Shown piece after piece: positions 13,629 through 14,697 of a stretch of DNA of 14,697 nucleotides (within the stretch, counting starts at the first letter, position 1; each line of letters starts with the position of its first letter). The stretch comes from Antarcticimicrobium sp033791545 (GTDB lineage: Bacteria > Pseudomonadota > Alphaproteobacteria > Rhodobacterales > Rhodobacteraceae), in NCBI GenBank assembly GCA_033791545.1, contig JASJGL010000076.1:1-14697 (forward strand). Reading direction: 5' to 3'. The notes under the pieces were generated by a model. The model had not been told where the DNA came from and ran no database searches. It worked only from the letters and a program-made list of their open reading frames with translations. Both the position numbers and the translations under genes were made by a program.

Positions 13629-14210
13629 CTATGCCTCCCGGCAGGCGCCATGCAGCACGAAGCCCAGGACCTCCTGATGAATGGTCTCCAAATCCAGCGG
13701 ACCGTCCGCGCGATACCAGCGCAGGTACCAGTTGATGACACCGAGTATGTTGAAGACGGTGATCTTCACATATTTGGAATGCAGCGCCCCTGCGGCGCTC
13801 AGCCGTTCAAGGATGCCGGAATAGATGGCGAGAATCTCGCGCTGGATCTCGACCGTGTCGTGACCGATCCCCTCTTCCAGCTGCGCCTCCTGAACCAGCA
13901 GCATCAGCAGTTCGCGCTGATGGGCGACCGCCTCTTGCAGATGTGCGCGCACCACCGCTTCCAGCTGTGCCCGCGGCGTGGTTTCGCTCTGTTCGGCTTG
14001 ACGCAGAATGCTGGGAAGCTCCTGCACGGAATGCTTCAGAATCTCGCGCCAGAGCCCCTCTTTGTTGCCGAAGTGATAGTAGATATTTGACAGGCTCACG
14101 CCGTGCACCTTGGCGATGTCGCGGATCGACGTGCCGCTAAAGCCCTTCTCCGAAAAGATATCGAGCGCCGTCGCCAATAGGCTTTCACGCATGTCGGCGT
14201 GGTTGGTCAT
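13629..14210 (-). CDS. TetR/AcrR-type transcriptional regulator
   Basis: A protein of 193 residues with the standard N-terminal TetR DNA-binding domain: helix LLATALDIFSEKGFSGTS (11-28), helix-turn-helix TSIRDIAKVHGVSLSNIYYHF (27-47) and NKEGLWREIL (49-58). The C-terminal helical part (about 60-193) is a ligand-binding and dimerisation domain whose ligand cannot be read. It heads the operon in the same direction, 62 bases before the first carboxylase gene, so it is probably cotranscribed and autoregulated. A ribosome site GGAGG lies 10 bases before ATG 14210. A perfect dyad upstream is the likely operator. By analogy with other degradative operons it should be a repressor released by the ketone or a CoA ester of the pathway; this is inference. 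Confidence 0.93.
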   Translation of the reverse strand: MTNHADMRESLLATALDIFSEKGFSGTSIRDIAKVHGVSLSNIYYHFGNKEGLWREILKHSVQELPSILRQAEQSETTPRAQLEAVVRAHLQEAVAHQRELLMLLVQEAQLEEGIGHDTVEIQREILAIYSGILERLSAAGALHSKYVKITVFNILGVINWYLRWYRADGPLDLETIHQEVLGFVLHGACREA

Positions 14211-14253
14211 ATCCGGTCGTCCTCCCTGTGATCGATGATCTCGGCTCGAATCA

Positions 14254-14267
14254 ATCGAACGTTCGAT
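14254..14267. promoter_or_regulatory. perfect 14-bp palindrome, probable TetR operator
   Basis: ATCGAACGTTCGAT is an exact palindrome centred 50 bases upstream of the TetR start codon. It overlaps the predicted transcription start of the promoter at 14271-14299. TetR-family dimers commonly bind dyads of this size, so autorepression of the whole operon is the simplest reading. I found no second copy of the full motif in the window. Confidence 0.6.
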
Positions 14268-14270
14268 CTA

Positions 14271-14299
14271 AAATCATCACAAGAAAGTTTCTCCGTCAA
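14271..14299 (-). promoter_or_regulatory. candidate promoter of the ketone operon
   Basis: On the minus strand TTGACG (14299-14294), a near-consensus -35, is followed after 17 bases by TGATTT (14276-14271), a poor -10. Transcription would start near 14264, inside the palindrome. The leader to the TetR start would be about 54 bases. The -10 weakness means the exact box may differ. Confidence 0.4.
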
Positions 14300-14363
14300 C
14301 ACATTGTTGCAGACCATACCGGAACAAATGCCCCGGACTAGATTTCAAAGCATTGTTTATGAA

Positions 14364-14378
14364 CGATATTTAATATCG
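14364..14378. repeat. AT-rich inverted repeat in operon upstream region
   Basis: CGATATT and AATATCG flank a central T, a perfect 7-bp dyad in an AT-rich pocket. Outer GATTTC (14341-14346) and GAAATC (14378-14383) form a further inverted pair. It lies about 65-80 bases upstream of the -35 box, where an activator or a bending protein could bind; it is also about 105 bases beyond the IclR stop codon. Confidence 0.45.
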
Positions 14379-14464
14379 AAATCTTCGCATTCAACGCCCG
14401 TATCTGGCCCCGATTCACCATCCTACGGCCAAGGAATCCGCCTCGTGATCGGGCGCGATTGACC

Positions 14465-14477
14465 GCCTGCGACAGGC
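14465..14477 (-). terminator. small hairpin after the IclR gene
   Basis: GCCTG and CAGGC with a 3-base loop, starting 6 bases after the IclR stop codon. No T-run follows. Too short to be sure; listed because it is the only structure placed to end that transcript. Confidence 0.25.
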
Positions 14478-14483
14478 ACTGCC

Positions 14484-14697
14484 TCAGTCGAACCGCCCGG
14501 ACAAGGCGCGTGCCGCCTCCGGCACGGCGCGGCAGGCAAGGTCCAGATCAAGGGCTTCCAGCGCGACAACACCGATCGAATACTCCATCCCCGCGAATGC
14601 CGCGCCGAGCAGGTGCACAGGGCTCGACACGCCGACGGCGCCCTTGTGCAATTGCCCGCGGGTCACGCTATACCCCTGTTCGCGTGCGGTGCGGATC
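14484..14697 (-). CDS. IclR-type transcriptional regulator, C-terminal fragment
   Basis: Only the last 70 residues or so are in the window; the gene runs off the right edge and its true start is outside. The segment REQGYSVTRGQLHKGAVGVS, then SPVHLLG and a strand MEYSIGVVALEAL, follows the pattern of the IclR effector-binding domain (GYav..gE...G..aiaaPV). It ends at TGA 14486-14484. It points the same way as the operon, 273 bases upstream of the TetR gene, and could be an independent regulator or the end of a neighbouring unit. The helix-turn-helix is not visible, so the family call rests on the effector domain alone. Confidence 0.6.
   Translation of the reverse strand, partial: IRTAREQGYSVTRGQLHKGAVGVSSPVHLLGAAFAGMEYSIGVVALEALDLDLACRAVPEAARALSGRFD

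Noticed and set aside
14235..14462. Plus-strand open frame of 75 codons in the operon upstream spacer
   Set aside because: It runs through the palindrome and promoter elements, has no good ribosome site, and the protein has no recognisable pattern.
1..14697. CRISPR arrays, insertion sequences, integrase genes or attachment repeats beside the tRNA
   Set aside because: I saw no spaced repeats, transposase or integrase motifs, and no second copy of the tRNA 3' end, so there is no direct sign that the operon is a tRNA-inserted island.

Overview
The window is GC-rich and densely coded. A UUG tRNA-Gln, roseobacter-like protein sequences and GC-rich third codon positions suggest a marine alphaproteobacterium of the Rhodobacterales (Roseobacter-type). 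This placement is inferred from sequence character, not from a database comparison.

Left part (1-1848), ordinary chromosomal genes: tRNA-Gln(UUG) on the minus strand, a secreted SH3-like domain protein on the minus strand, and a divergent D-2-hydroxyacid dehydrogenase on the plus strand. Positions 1849-2123 form a convergent spacer with three inverted repeats. The one at 2054-2087 is the best terminator candidate for the long operon that ends there.

Middle and right part (2124-14210), one minus-strand operon of ten genes. In order of transcription it holds: a TetR-type regulator; a HyuA-type ATP-binding carboxylase subunit (alpha); a 113-residue zinc subunit of the acetone/acetophenone carboxylase gamma family; an unrecognised 268-residue protein; a second HyuA-type subunit (alpha'); a HyuB-type subunit (beta); an AMP-forming acyl-CoA ligase; a DUF35/OB-fold protein with an eroded zinc ribbon; an SCP2-type thiolase; and an NAD-type short-chain dehydrogenase. 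Overlaps or gaps of only a few bases join many of them, and good Shine-Dalgarno sites precede most.

The set matches the logic of anaerobic acetophenone degradation (Apc carboxylase, benzoylacetate-CoA ligase, thiolase, with an alcohol dehydrogenase upstream). The inferred route is: secondary alcohol to ketone (SDR); ketone plus bicarbonate plus ATP to beta-keto acid (alpha, alpha', beta, gamma, perhaps with the 268-residue protein); beta-keto acid to beta-ketoacyl-CoA (ligase); thiolytic cleavage to an acyl-CoA and acetyl-CoA or a homologue (thiolase with DUF35 partner). The actual ketone cannot be read from the sequence. A perfect 14-bp palindrome lies at the likely transcription start upstream of the TetR gene and suggests autoregulated, substrate-inducible control.

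Right edge (14484-14697): the C-terminal end of an IclR-type regulator on the minus strand, cut by the window. The 273-base spacer before the operon is AT-richer than the rest and carries a second inverted repeat.
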